DNA from: Pseudomonas abieticivorans
GTDB lineage: Bacteria; Pseudomonadota; Gammaproteobacteria; Pseudomonadales; Pseudomonadaceae
Direction: 5' to 3'
Assembly: GCF_023509015.1 (NCBI RefSeq)
Contig: NZ_CP094975.1
Span: 6,651,764-6,715,763 of the forward strand
DNA length: 64,000 nt
Position 1 is the first letter of the stretch, and each line of letters opens with the position of its first letter. Below the pieces are notes generated by a model. That model was not told the DNA's origin. It did not search any database and worked only from the letters and a program-made list of their open reading frames with translations. A program made the translations under genes and the position numbers. Shown piece by piece: positions 1 through 7,336 of this stretch.

Positions 1-1062
1 GTCGATGAAGACCCCGCCGATCCATGACCCCAGGGCGATCCCGGCATTCGCGGCCGACACATACAAGCTGGTGGCAAAGGACTGCGCCTGGGGTGCAGTC
101 TCGGCCAGCCACATCTGCGAAATGACCATGCCGCTGGTATGAATCGCGCCCCACAGCACCACGATGACTGCCATCGAACCCACCGAGGCGCTGCCCAGGC
201 TGTGCAACACCCCGTAGGCCGCGCTCAACAGAATCGGAAACAGCACCACGGTTCTGACCAAGTGATTGCTCAACGCTCGCCCGGCCAACAAGTTGCCCAA
301 CACACCACCGACGCCAAAGATCACCAGCAACAGGCTGATGGTCTCAGCGTCCATGCCGGTTTCGCTGCGCAGGTATTCGGCCGCGTAGCTGTACACCGCA
401 AACTTGCTGGTGAAGATCAGCACCGTGGCGACTATCGCCAACCACACGGCCGGGCTTTTCAGGATCGACAGCTGGCTGGCAAAACTCTGCGGCACCGTGA
501 CCTGGCGCGGCAATTTCAACAACAGGCCGATACCCGCCAACAAGGTTGCCGCCGCGCAAAACAGAATCGAGGCCTCATAGGAAAATCGCCCCGCCACCCA
601 CGCCGTGATGGGCACACCAAAGACCAGGCCCAGGGTGGTGCCGATGAACGCCACGGTGGTGGCATGGGTCGCGCGCTCCTTGGGGTACAACGACACCGCC
701 GCCGCGAACGCGGCCGAGAAAAACACCGGATGCAGCATCGCCGGCACCACGCGCAAGGCCATTAACGTCGAGTAATTCGGCGCATACGCCGACAGCACGC
801 TGCACAGTGAGAAACACAGCAAGGCGCCCACCAGCACGTGCTTGCGATCAAAGCGCGAAAACACCAGCACCAGAAACGGCCCGCACAGCGCGACAATCAA
901 GGCAAACAGGCTCATGAGCAAGCCGGCCTGCGCCACACTCACCCCGAAACGCTCGACGATCATCGGCAAGATACCGACCACGCCCAACTCCAGGGTATAG
1001 AGCCCGAACAGGCCCAGAATGATGAAGGGCATCACGCTCATGGGTTTGATCGGCGTGCTCAT
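1..1062 (-). CDS. MFS transporter, C-terminus cut off by window edge
   Basis: The visible 354 residues are the N-terminal part of a major facilitator superfamily inner-membrane carrier. It opens with a hydrophobic helix (FIILGLFGLYTLELGVVGIL) and has an MFS motif-A-like loop, RFDRKHVLVG, between helices 2 and 3. Further membrane segments follow up to position 1. The family resembles AraJ/YdhP-type drug or sugar efflux proteins, but the substrate cannot be read from sequence. The ATG at 1062-1060 overlaps the TGA of the upstream oxidoreductase (ATGA), so the two are probably translationally coupled and may act on the same compound. Family call is firm; substrate unknown. Confidence 0.85.
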   Translation of the reverse strand, partial: MSTPIKPMSVMPFIILGLFGLYTLELGVVGILPMIVERFGVSVAQAGLLMSLFALIVALCGPFLVLVFSRFDRKHVLVGALLCFSLCSVLSAYAPNYSTLMALRVVPAMLHPVFFSAAFAAAVSLYPKERATHATTVAFIGTTLGLVFGVPITAWVAGRFSYEASILFCAAATLLAGIGLLLKLPRQVTVPQSFASQLSILKSPAVWLAIVATVLIFTSKFAVYSYAAEYLRSETGMDAETISLLLVIFGVGGVLGNLLAGRALSNHLVRTVVLFPILLSAAYGVLHSLGSASVGSMAVIVVLWGAIHTSGMVISQMWLAETAPQAQSFATSLYVSAANAGIALGSWIGGVFID

Positions 1063-2081
1063 AGGGCGAGGTCCACCACCACTTTGCCGAAGGCGCCACG
1101 GTTCAAGTGGGCGAAGGCCGCGGGCACTTGATCAAACCCGTAGGTGGCATCGATCACCGGCGTTATGCCGTGATGTTCAATCATGCGCACCAGGTCTTCC
1201 AACGCACGGCGCGGGCCCACGGCCACCGCGACGATGGACGCACGGCTGCCCAGCAGCGGCATGATCGGCGTGCGCAGCTCATCGGACTCCAGCAGGCCGA
1301 TAATCGACACGCGCCCACCGGGGACTACCGCTTGAAGGGAACGCCCGAGGTTATCGCCACCGGCCATTTCCAAGACGTGATCGGCGCCACGGCCGTCGGT
1401 CAGCGCCAACACGTCGGTGTGCCAATCCGGGTTCGTGGTGCGGTTGATGCCATGGGTGGCGCCGAGCGCGATTGCCTGGGCGATTTTCTCGTCGCTGCTG
1501 CTGGTGACGATCACCTTCGCCCCGCTGGCTGCGGCCAACTGCACGGCAAACAACGACACCCCGCCCGTGCCTTGCACCACCACGGTTTGCCCGGCGTGCA
1601 AATGCCCCAGCTCGATCAATGCCATCCAGGCCGTCAACGCCGCAATCGGCAAGGTGCTGGCCTGCACCGGCGTGAGGTTGTTCGGCGCGCGCACGCACCA
1701 GTCGGCAGGTGTGGTTACGTACTGGGCGAGCATGCCCTGGATCGGCCCGCCCTGGGTTGGCATTTTCGCCCAGGTTTGCGGATTGCCGTCGATCCAGTTG
1801 GTAATGTAGGTGGAGATCACCTTGTCACCGACGGCAAAACGCGTGACGCCCGGGCCAATCGCAACCACGGTACCCGCCATGTCGGAGGCAGGGGTGAAGG
1901 GGAATGCCAGGGTGGCGGTCATACCGTTCTCCACGACTTGGGTGTCGCGGTAGTTGAGTGACACGGCATCAACTTTGACCAGTACCTCACCGTATTCAGG
2001 GGTTGGCAGTGGCCGTGTGGCGAGCTGGAGGTTTTCCAGGCCAAACGCGGAAATTTCCCAGCGGTGCATTGAATCGGACAT
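1059..2081 (-). CDS. Zinc-independent NAD(P)-dependent alcohol dehydrogenase / quinone oxidoreductase-like (MDR family)
   Basis: A 340-residue medium-chain dehydrogenase/reductase. The N-terminal GroES-like half carries the substrate region with VSLNYRDTQV, typical of the quinone-oxidoreductase branch. The Rossmann half has VVVQGTGGVSLFAVQLA (a glycine-rich NAD(P) motif), followed by SSSDEKIAQAIALGATHGIN. The four-cysteine structural zinc loop of classical alcohol dehydrogenases is absent, so it should be zinc-independent. It precedes and overlaps the MFS gene by ATGA and is divergent from the LysR regulator at 2226. The three look like one regulated module for detoxifying or using an unknown carbonyl or quinone compound. 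Substrate is inference only. Confidence 0.88.
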   Translation of the reverse strand: MSDSMHRWEISAFGLENLQLATRPLPTPEYGEVLVKVDAVSLNYRDTQVVENGMTATLAFPFTPASDMAGTVVAIGPGVTRFAVGDKVISTYITNWIDGNPQTWAKMPTQGGPIQGMLAQYVTTPADWCVRAPNNLTPVQASTLPIAALTAWMALIELGHLHAGQTVVVQGTGGVSLFAVQLAAASGAKVIVTSSSDEKIAQAIALGATHGINRTTNPDWHTDVLALTDGRGADHVLEMAGGDNLGRSLQAVVPGGRVSIIGLLESDELRTPIMPLLGSRASIVAVAVGPRRALEDLVRMIEHHGITPVIDATYGFDQVPAAFAHLNRGAFGKVVVDLAL

Positions 2082-2225
2082 GGCGGCGATCTCGGTGGTT
2101 GGACGGTAGCGCCGATGATAGGAGCCGGATACGCCGGGAATAAGTGGGTGACCACTCCTCGGTCTGCGGACGTTGTTGTCCGTAATGGCGTAAGGTAGCG
2201 GGTAATCCCCTGCCCGCCTGCGAGA

Positions 2226-3122
2226 GTGACCTTGGACAGCTTGAATGCGTTGACGATTTTCGTGTCGGTCGCCGAGACCCGCAGCTTCGTGGCCACCGGG
2301 CGATTGATGGGCGTGTCGGCTTCAGCCATTGGCAAAAGCATTGCGCGCCTAGAGCAACGCTTTGGCGTACGGCTGTTCAACCGCAGTACCCGTAGCATCA
2401 CGCTGACCGATGAAGGCGAACGTTTTCTGGAGCGCAGCCTGCGCATCCTCGGCGAAATCGAAGCCGCGGAAGTGGAGTTTTCCCTGACCAGCAGTACGCC
2501 CCAGGGCCGCTTGAAGATCAGCTTGCCGCTGGTCAGTGAGCCTTTCTTGCCGGTGCTGGCGCAGTTCAAGAAGGCCTATCCCACAGTGGACCTGGACCTG
2601 ACCTTTGATGACCGTCGCGTCGACGTGATTGAGGAAGGCTACGATGCGGTGATTCGCGCCGGTGACGTGCCGGACTCCAGCCTGACATCACGCTTGCTCG
2701 GTCGTTACCAGATGATCGTGGTGGGCGCGCCGGACTACTTTCATCAATACGGCGTGCCGCAGCACCCCCGGGAACTGTTGCAGCACGCATGCATTCAGTT
2801 CCGCTTTCCCAACACCGGCAAACTGCAGGTTTGGCCCTTTGGTGGCGAGCACGCCGACTTCGACCTGCCGCTGCCAACATCAATGGTCTGCAACAACCTC
2901 GAAGCGCGCATCTGCTTTGCCATCCAGGGCATCGGTATTGCCTACTTGCCTGACTTCGCCATCCGCCATGCGCTCGACGCCAATGCACTGGTGCAGATAC
3001 TTCCTGACTGCTCGCGAGGTGAGGTCTACCGTATCATGTGGCCTACGGGCAAACACCCGGCGCCGAAGTTGCGGGTGTTCATCGACTTCCTCCGGGCACG
3101 GCTGTTTCCCGAGCAACACTAG
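2226..3122 (+). CDS. LysR-family transcriptional regulator
   Basis: A 298-residue LysR-type regulator. The N-terminal winged HTH spans about residues 4-62 (ALTIFVSVAETRSF, then LEQRFGVRLFNRSTRSITLT). A periplasmic-binding-protein-like effector domain follows, with the common GRLKISLPL entry and a conserved end, RVFIDFLRARLF. It belongs to the CrgA/DmlR-like group (short effector domain, FVD/FID-F-L ending). The start is GTG at 2226; a TTG two codons later is also possible. It is transcribed divergently from the oxidoreductase-MFS pair with 144 bp between, the usual arrangement for a LysR protein controlling its neighbour. Confidence 0.9.
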   Translation: MTLDSLNALTIFVSVAETRSFVATGRLMGVSASAIGKSIARLEQRFGVRLFNRSTRSITLTDEGERFLERSLRILGEIEAAEVEFSLTSSTPQGRLKISLPLVSEPFLPVLAQFKKAYPTVDLDLTFDDRRVDVIEEGYDAVIRAGDVPDSSLTSRLLGRYQMIVVGAPDYFHQYGVPQHPRELLQHACIQFRFPNTGKLQVWPFGGEHADFDLPLPTSMVCNNLEARICFAIQGIGIAYLPDFAIRHALDANALVQILPDCSRGEVYRIMWPTGKHPAPKLRVFIDFLRARLFPEQH

Positions 3123-3149
3123 CCGGTGACAAGCGCAGGAGGGCGGACG

Positions 3150-3171
3150 CTCGGTGTACGTTAGCACCGAG
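3150..3171. terminator. Hairpin downstream of the LysR gene, possible terminator
   Basis: CTCGGTG (3150-3156) and CACCGAG (3165-3171) form a perfect 7-bp stem with an 8-nt loop, 28 bases after the LysR stop. No T-tract follows, so intrinsic termination is uncertain. Confidence 0.35.
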
Positions 3172-3475
3172 GGCTAGAGCATCAACCTCGAAGAGTCGCA
3201 ATGGGACTGGGTCATCTACGTCACCCCTGGCTCAATCCGAACTGGCGATCGACCCGGTGCAACGCCACATAGCGCAAGCTCGGTAGTTCCGGATCGGTGA
3301 CCAATTGCGCAGTGAACCCTGCTCAGTCAGATGGGACGGCCACGCCTGAGGCACCGGTTCAAGGTACGTCATGCGAGCATGGTGTTATTGGCCAGAACGC
3401 AAACAAGTATCCTGAGTCCGTGGTGTGCAGACACCCTCTACTCCTACTAATCAACCTAATTGAGTAGATTTCTTG

Positions 3476-3628
3476 AATGTCTGCTCTTGGCCGATTACTG
3501 CCGGTCGCGAGGGGCAGAAAACGACCCAAAGCGGTCGTCGGAAAGAAAATGTGCCCTGCCCTTTAGAAACCGCACAGTACCTGCTGGGGCACGCCACCGC
3601 ATACATTGAACAGATTGAAATGCACTGA
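3476..3628 (+). other. Degenerate sequence with a recombinase-like tail
   Basis: The 575 bases between 3123 and 3697 hold no convincing gene. Within them, 3476-3628 is open in one plus frame with no good start. It ends in TAQYLLGHATAYIEQIEMH before TGA. The 'LLGH..' pattern and the nearby C-terminus recall the last conserved histidine region of tyrosine recombinases, so this could be a dead integrase tail. The likeness is short and could be chance. The first part (3484-3505) resembles a stretch on the other side of the nuclease gene (4786-4807), which suggests repeat-derived DNA. Confidence 0.2.
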
Positions 3629-3697
3629 GAAGTTCAGCAGGCCATAAGGTGAGCGACGCCAATTCAAGTGCCCCACCTTTTTGATAGGCTAGATCCT

Positions 3698-4636
3698 TCA
3701 AGCGTGGGCTATGCCTAGTTTCTTGGCGTGGCTCCGCGTTTGAGCCTCAGGCACAACCCTCACGTCAACCGAGAGGCGTTCTGCCAACTCAGCGAGTTGA
3801 GCAGGGAGATATCTCTGGATCACAAGTACAGCATGCGCATCAGGAACCTGTAGGAGCGCTCTCTGCCAAGCGATGCAAACCGCGCGGTATTTGACGCATT
3901 GATAGATACCGCGAGAGAGATCGGCATCGTTTGAAATATGGGACTTCACTTCGACCGCAATGATGGAGTCTTTCTTGCGGAAACAGACGTCGACACAGTC
4001 GCCAGAGGGTAGCGGTTGTTCAACTGTTCCGAGCCAACCGCGGATGCTTTCATCAATCACGATGGCCGGATGGCTCAAGACATAATCCTTCAGCAGACGA
4101 TGATCTTCTGACTCGCCTTCGCCCGAGAATCCTTTGGTTGGGGGCGGAATGACTTCTTCGTCCGCTTCCAGCGTCAGTACCGGCTGAAGCAAACCCTCCA
4201 GCTCATAGTGCTGCAACAGACGGGTCCAGTTGCGACATTTGAAGATGTCTTGGGTCGCCTCTTCGATAACGTTCCCTTGCTTCGTCCAGCTCAGACTTTC
4301 AAACCTACGACCTTTTGTATAGCGCCGAAAGTAAGGGTCGCAGCCACTGCCTGGACGTCGGTAGGCCTTGTTGACCACCAGAATGTTCAGCGGCGGAAAC
4401 TCGAGGCCGAGTTCTACTTCCGTTTCAGCCAGTGCGTTTCCAAGGGTGCCAGCTGCGTTGCCATATGCAGCGGCGTGAACGTTGTAGTCCATCCAACCAC
4501 GTCGAACTATCTCTTGATCCAACTCCTTGTAGGTGATGGTACGGTGGTTCTGTGCACACCAGACTAGAATTGGGACCAGCCTACGAGCAGTCTCAATCGT
4601 CCATGTGTTTCCCTGCAGGCTCGGTGGTAACGGCAT
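3698..4636 (-). CDS. Orphan PD-(D/E)XK nuclease-like protein
   Basis: A 312-residue protein of unknown function. Its C-terminal half reads as a PD-(D/E)XK nuclease fold: an acidic helix near E177, D216 in CVDVCF, E229-V-K231 (IIAVEVKSH), then Q246-x3-Y250 (YQCVKY), the QxxxY motif seen in RecB/Cas4-like members. Residues 15-110 form a separate domain with RTITYKELDQEI and PPLNILVVNKAYRRPGSG, reminiscent of a domain found next to nuclease modules in uncharacterised proteins. Base composition is visibly less GC-rich than the flanking core genes. It stands alone, with no methylase or helicase nearby. Upstream on its strand, AAGGGAG lies before the ATG at 4636. A defence or DNA-repair role is inference; the nuclease motif is directly visible. 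Confidence 0.7.
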   Translation of the reverse strand: MPLPPSLQGNTWTIETARRLVPILVWCAQNHRTITYKELDQEIVRRGWMDYNVHAAAYGNAAGTLGNALAETEVELGLEFPPLNILVVNKAYRRPGSGCDPYFRRYTKGRRFESLSWTKQGNVIEEATQDIFKCRNWTRLLQHYELEGLLQPVLTLEADEEVIPPPTKGFSGEGESEDHRLLKDYVLSHPAIVIDESIRGWLGTVEQPLPSGDCVDVCFRKKDSIIAVEVKSHISNDADLSRGIYQCVKYRAVCIAWQRALLQVPDAHAVLVIQRYLPAQLAELAERLSVDVRVVPEAQTRSHAKKLGIAHA

Positions 4637-5100
4637 CTGTATCTCCCTTAGTCTTTAATGCTGAACCTAATATTACATCGCCACCATTTCAGCGAGCTAG
4701 CGCGACGTGACTGGCATCTGAAGGGATGCACCCTGCGAAATTTCGCAGCGCAATCGGTGCGATTTCGGGCGGACTCAACCACCAGCTTCTGGCCGATCTC
4801 TGCCGGTGCTGACGGGGGTGCCACCCCGCCACTGCAAGGCAGGCGCTACGACTCTAGATCTACCGATGGACAGGGCCGCCCCATAAAATCCATACATATC
4901 ATTTCCGACACCCCCGCTATAACAACGATGTTGAGAAAACGGTAGGAAAAGTACTACAACCTCTGCGATAATCGCCCTACAGCTTACAATTTTGCGCTTG
5001 CACAGGGTGTATTTCCGGGGCTAGTCTGCGCTCGCCGCTGCCCATCAGCGGTCGGGTTTAGTCGCCTGATTGACACTTCGGAAGCGCAAGCTGCATAGCG
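4637..5100. other. Intergenic stretch without a supported gene
   Basis: No reading frame here has codon use or family likeness that I trust. It contains a 16-bp perfect palindrome (4733-4748), an imperfect copy (4786-4807) of the sequence at 3484-3505, and a 10-base sequence GTTTAGTCGC (5056-5065) repeated exactly at 5221-5230 in the leader below. It probably carries the promoter of the nuclease gene on the minus strand and that of the leader RNA on the plus strand. Confidence 0.5.
4733..4748. repeat. 16-bp perfect palindrome
   Basis: CTGCGAAA followed directly by TTTCGCAG makes a perfect palindrome with no spacer. It lies about 97 bp upstream of the nuclease start and could be an operator or a site for a dimeric protein. 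No function can be assigned from sequence. Confidence 0.5.
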
Positions 5101-5126
5101 TTTTACGTACCTCATCGTTCGTAAAA
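5101..5126 (+). promoter_or_regulatory. Inverted repeat overlapping a possible -10 element of the leader RNA
   Basis: TTTTACG (5101-5107) and CGTAAAA (5120-5126) are exact inverted repeats 12 nt apart. TAAAAT at 5122-5127 could serve as a -10 hexamer for the structured leader that begins just downstream, so the repeat may be a repressor operator. The -35 is weak. Confidence 0.3.
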
Positions 5127-5135
5127 TCGTGTTAT

Positions 5136-5260
5136 GGCAGTTGTGGCGCAGGGCACCTTCGGGTGCGCCGGTGTTTCCGAGGGCCGGTCGACTAACCTGT
5201 AGCCACAGCTGCCACCCTTCGTTTAGTCGCGAACGTGGCAGCTCCTTACCTTGGAGTTGC
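5136..5260 (+). ncRNA. Riboswitch-like structured 5' leader with alternative pairings
   Basis: Three helices compete. P1: GGCAGTTGTGGC (5136-5147) pairs with GCCACAGCTGCC (5202-5213), 12 bp with one G-U. Inside P1 lie a hairpin GCACC-UUCG-GGTGC (5153-5166) and CCGG/CCGG (5168-5171 with 5184-5187), giving a three-way-junction shape. Alternative helix: AGCTGCCAC (5207-5215) pairs perfectly with GTGGCAGCT (5235-5243). Sequestor: GCAGCTCC (5238-5245) pairs with GGAGTTGC (5253-5260), burying the GGAG Shine-Dalgarno directly before the ATG at 5261. P1 and the alternative helix share 5207-5213; the alternative helix and the sequestor share 5238-5243. This is riboswitch-type translational on/off logic. 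The ligand or trigger is unknown. Confidence 0.6.
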
Positions 5261-5602
5261 ATGATGGTCAAACCAACACCCGACCCACCCAAAATCCTCC
5301 TCTTCAACCTACCCGTTGATCACCCCCTGAACGCCAGCCCCAGGCTTGAATTCGATCCGGACAACAAAGAGCCGGCCCAACGCTATGCGGTGTACCACGC
5401 CAAACCCGATGCCGAACGTCACAGCCCAGGCTGCGGCATTGATGGGTGTTTTGGCGGCGCATTTTTCAATGCGCGGCGGTTTGGTTTGCTCCCACATAAA
5501 GCCCTGAAAATGTACCTGCAGTACACCCAAGGCAAGCAACCCCCCTCCACCAGAATGCGGCACGATGCAACAAATGTGGGAGCAAGCCTTGCTTGCGAAT
5601 AG
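5261..5602 (+). CDS. Small Pseudomonas-type protein with abnormal C-terminus, possibly degraded
   Basis: A 113-residue frame starting at ATG 5261 (or ATG 5264), placed directly behind GGAG of the leader. Its beginning, MVKPTPDPPK, is like the N-terminus of the small DUF3077/DUF6124 proteins that are multicopy in fluorescent pseudomonads. After about residue 65 it no longer resembles that family. The last 38 codons run through a duplicated segment and into a REP element, so the stop at 5600-5602 lies inside repeat DNA. The original 3' end may have been replaced. It precedes a second small gene of the DUF3077 type at 5809. Function unknown. Confidence 0.5.
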   Translation: MMVKPTPDPPKILLFNLPVDHPLNASPRLEFDPDNKEPAQRYAVYHAKPDAERHSPGCGIDGCFGGAFFNARRFGLLPHKALKMYLQYTQGKQPPSTRMRHDATNVGASLACE

Positions 5603-5744
5603 GCCGCGCGGGCGGCCGGTGGTGGCCGTTATTGAGTCGCCAACCAAGCCCATCGCAAGCAAGCTTGCTCCCACATAAAGCCCTAAAAAATGCACCTGCA
5701 GCACACCCAAGGCAGGCAACCCTCCACCACCAGAATGCGGCACG
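5488..5744. repeat. Direct duplication of about 77 bp flanking a REP pair
   Basis: The segment 5488-5564 (GCTCCCACATAAAGCCCT...) recurs at 5667-5744 with few changes, about 179 bp downstream. Both copies run from a REP arm to GCGGCACG. Copy 1 supplies the C-terminus of the 5261 gene; copy 2 lies in the upstream region of the 5809 gene. The arrangement points to a REP-associated duplication. Confidence 0.75.
5575..5676. repeat. REP pair, 'GGGAGCAAGC' family
   Basis: TGTGGGAGCAAGCCTTGCTTG (start 5575) faces its inverted partner ending GCTTGCTCCCACA (5651-5675). This family differs from the 'GGAGCGGAT' family elsewhere in the window. The pair sits between the two 77-bp duplicates. Confidence 0.8.
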
Positions 5745-5808
5745 TTTTCCGCGGCCGCCGCTCCTACCGAGTGCGGTGCGGCCTGCTTTATCAATAAGGA
5801 TTTTGACC

Positions 5809-6075
5809 ATGAACGACATCACCGTAACCACCACCCTGCCCTTCGGCCTCTGCGATTCCGAGCAGCAGCCGTTTTTCAGCGTGAACGCCGGCATCAGCCT
5901 GGAAGACGCCCTGGCCCACCTGTCGCACTTGCTCAAGTGCGCCCACGCCTCCGCCTTCGAGTTGTGCGACACGCCCAACCCGGACCGTGGGTTGGTGTGG
6001 TCTGCCCTGCACCACATCGACGGGGCGAAGGGCCTGGTGGATGCGTTGTTGGCGGGGTATGAGAGCGGTCGGTAG
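5809..6075 (+). CDS. DUF3077-type small protein
   Basis: An 88-residue protein beginning MNDITVTTTLPFGLC. The core FSVNAGISLEDALAHLSHLLKCA and the end WSALHHIDGAKGLVDALLAG match what I know of the DUF3077 family: an 'AGI..EDAL' segment, a cluster of small residues, then an amphipathic final helix. These proteins are abundant and multicopy in Pseudomonas, and their role is unknown. The start is well supported: AAGGA at 5796-5800 lies 8 bases before the ATG. It follows the partly similar frame at 5261 and may be its intact relative. Confidence 0.75.
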   Translation: MNDITVTTTLPFGLCDSEQQPFFSVNAGISLEDALAHLSHLLKCAHASAFELCDTPNPDRGLVWSALHHIDGAKGLVDALLAGYESGR

Positions 6076-6115
6076 CGGCTAAGGCTTGGCTGCGATGGCG
6101 GCCTCAAGGGCGCTG

Positions 6116-6139
6116 TCGCAGGCAAGCCTTGCTCCCACA
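6116..6139. repeat. Solitary REP element
   Basis: TCGCAGGCAAGCCTTGCTCC followed by CACA is a single REP of the 'GGGAGCAAG' family. The rest of 6076-6388 (about 310 bases) holds no supported gene and presumably carries the promoter of the membrane protein at 6389. Confidence 0.6.
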
Positions 6140-6388
6140 CGCGCAGGTTTCAAATCCCAGGCAGCAGCTGCACTGTGCTGCAACGCCCCGAACAGGCACC
6201 GCGGCGCACTGCATTTTTTGCAGACACGCTTGTGCGTGATTGCATGGCCTTGACCAATCGTTTGCATTTGGCTTGGCCAGCACTCTGTGCAGTGACAACC
6301 GGCGGGGAGCAGCCAAAAGCAATCAATTAAGAGCTACGCTAATGATCGGTGAGGCCCGGTCCATCCCTATCAGCAGTGGCGCACGCAC

Positions 6389-7300
6389 ATGGTTTTTTCT
6401 TTACTGATGGCGCTGGCATTAGCGTTCCTGATTGGCTGGGTTTCGCAGCGCATGGGGATGTGCCTTGTCAAAGCGTGCGAACAATTGCTGACGGGACGCC
6501 CGACGTTGTTCGTGGCACTCACATCGTGTGGACTGTTCGGGTTGCTGATGGCCCCGCTTTATCGTTTTTCCGAGGCCAGCCTACCGCTGTACTCGCCGGG
6601 TATTTCCTACCCTTTGCTGGTTTCGGGAGGCTTGTTGTTCGGGGTGGCATCGGTGCTGAACAACGGTTGCAGCGTAGGCACGCTGACCCGATTTGCCTGT
6701 GGCAATTTCAACAAACTGTTCACGATGATCGGCTGGGTCCTGGGGATCGTGTTCTGGTATTACCTGCACATGATGCCCGAGCAGAAGACCATTCTGATGC
6801 CGGAGATTACCAGCCGCCATTACTGGCTGTTGATCGGTGTAGTGGCGCTGGTGCTGATATTTTTGGTCGGCATACATGGCAATAAACACCTGGTGTTCTC
6901 TAGTATGCTGCTGGGCGCATTGACGAGTGCGCTCTATACGTTCGAGCCGTTATGGACACCCAGCGTGTTCTTTTACAATGTTTCGCAGATGTTCTGGCAA
7001 GCCGACATGGCGATCAGCGCCCGGCGTATCGCGGTGTTCGTGATGTTGCTGGCAGGCATGCTGAGTTTTACCCTGTACAGGAAAACGTTCCGCTTCGAGG
7101 CCTTTACCCCATCAAAGGCTGGCGTTCATTTGTTGGCGGGTATTTTGATGGGGATTGGGGCTTCGATGATGCTCGGCGGCAACGACTCGCAAATACTGTT
7201 GGTGTTTCCAACACTGGGCATTGCTTCAAGCCTTCCATTGGTGTCGATTGCCACAGGCATTCTAGTGTCATTGTGGTGCAAAAAACGCGTTACGCGTTGA
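6389..7300 (+). CDS. YeeE/YedE-family membrane protein
   Basis: A 303-residue inner-membrane protein with about nine or ten hydrophobic segments. It shows the internal duplication expected of YeeE/YedE (sulfur-compound transporter-like) proteins: a cysteine motif RMGMCLVKACEQL near residue 25 and a second one, NNGCSVGTLTRFACGN, near residue 94. In YeeE homologues such cysteines take part in thiosulfate passage, so uptake of a reduced sulfur species is plausible but not shown. No TusA-like partner or rhodanese lies beside it. The Shine-Dalgarno before ATG 6389 is weak. Confidence 0.75.
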   Translation: MVFSLLMALALAFLIGWVSQRMGMCLVKACEQLLTGRPTLFVALTSCGLFGLLMAPLYRFSEASLPLYSPGISYPLLVSGGLLFGVASVLNNGCSVGTLTRFACGNFNKLFTMIGWVLGIVFWYYLHMMPEQKTILMPEITSRHYWLLIGVVALVLIFLVGIHGNKHLVFSSMLLGALTSALYTFEPLWTPSVFFYNVSQMFWQADMAISARRIAVFVMLLAGMLSFTLYRKTFRFEAFTPSKAGVHLLAGILMGIGASMMLGGNDSQILLVFPTLGIASSLPLVSIATGILVSLWCKKRVTR

Positions 7301-7336
7301 GCCGCCTCAAGCGGGTTGCAGCGGTGTGTATGGCCG

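Noticed and set aside
3495..3701. A 68-codon minus-strand frame after the nuclease gene
   Set aside because: It lies in the degenerate stretch with odd codon use and overlaps the end of the real gene.
4658..4945. A 95-codon plus-strand frame upstream of the leader
   Set aside because: No ribosome site, no family likeness, and it spans a palindrome and repeat-like DNA.
6140..6180. A tRNA-like stretch GGTTTCAAATCC
   Set aside because: No matching acceptor, D or anticodon arms could be built around it.
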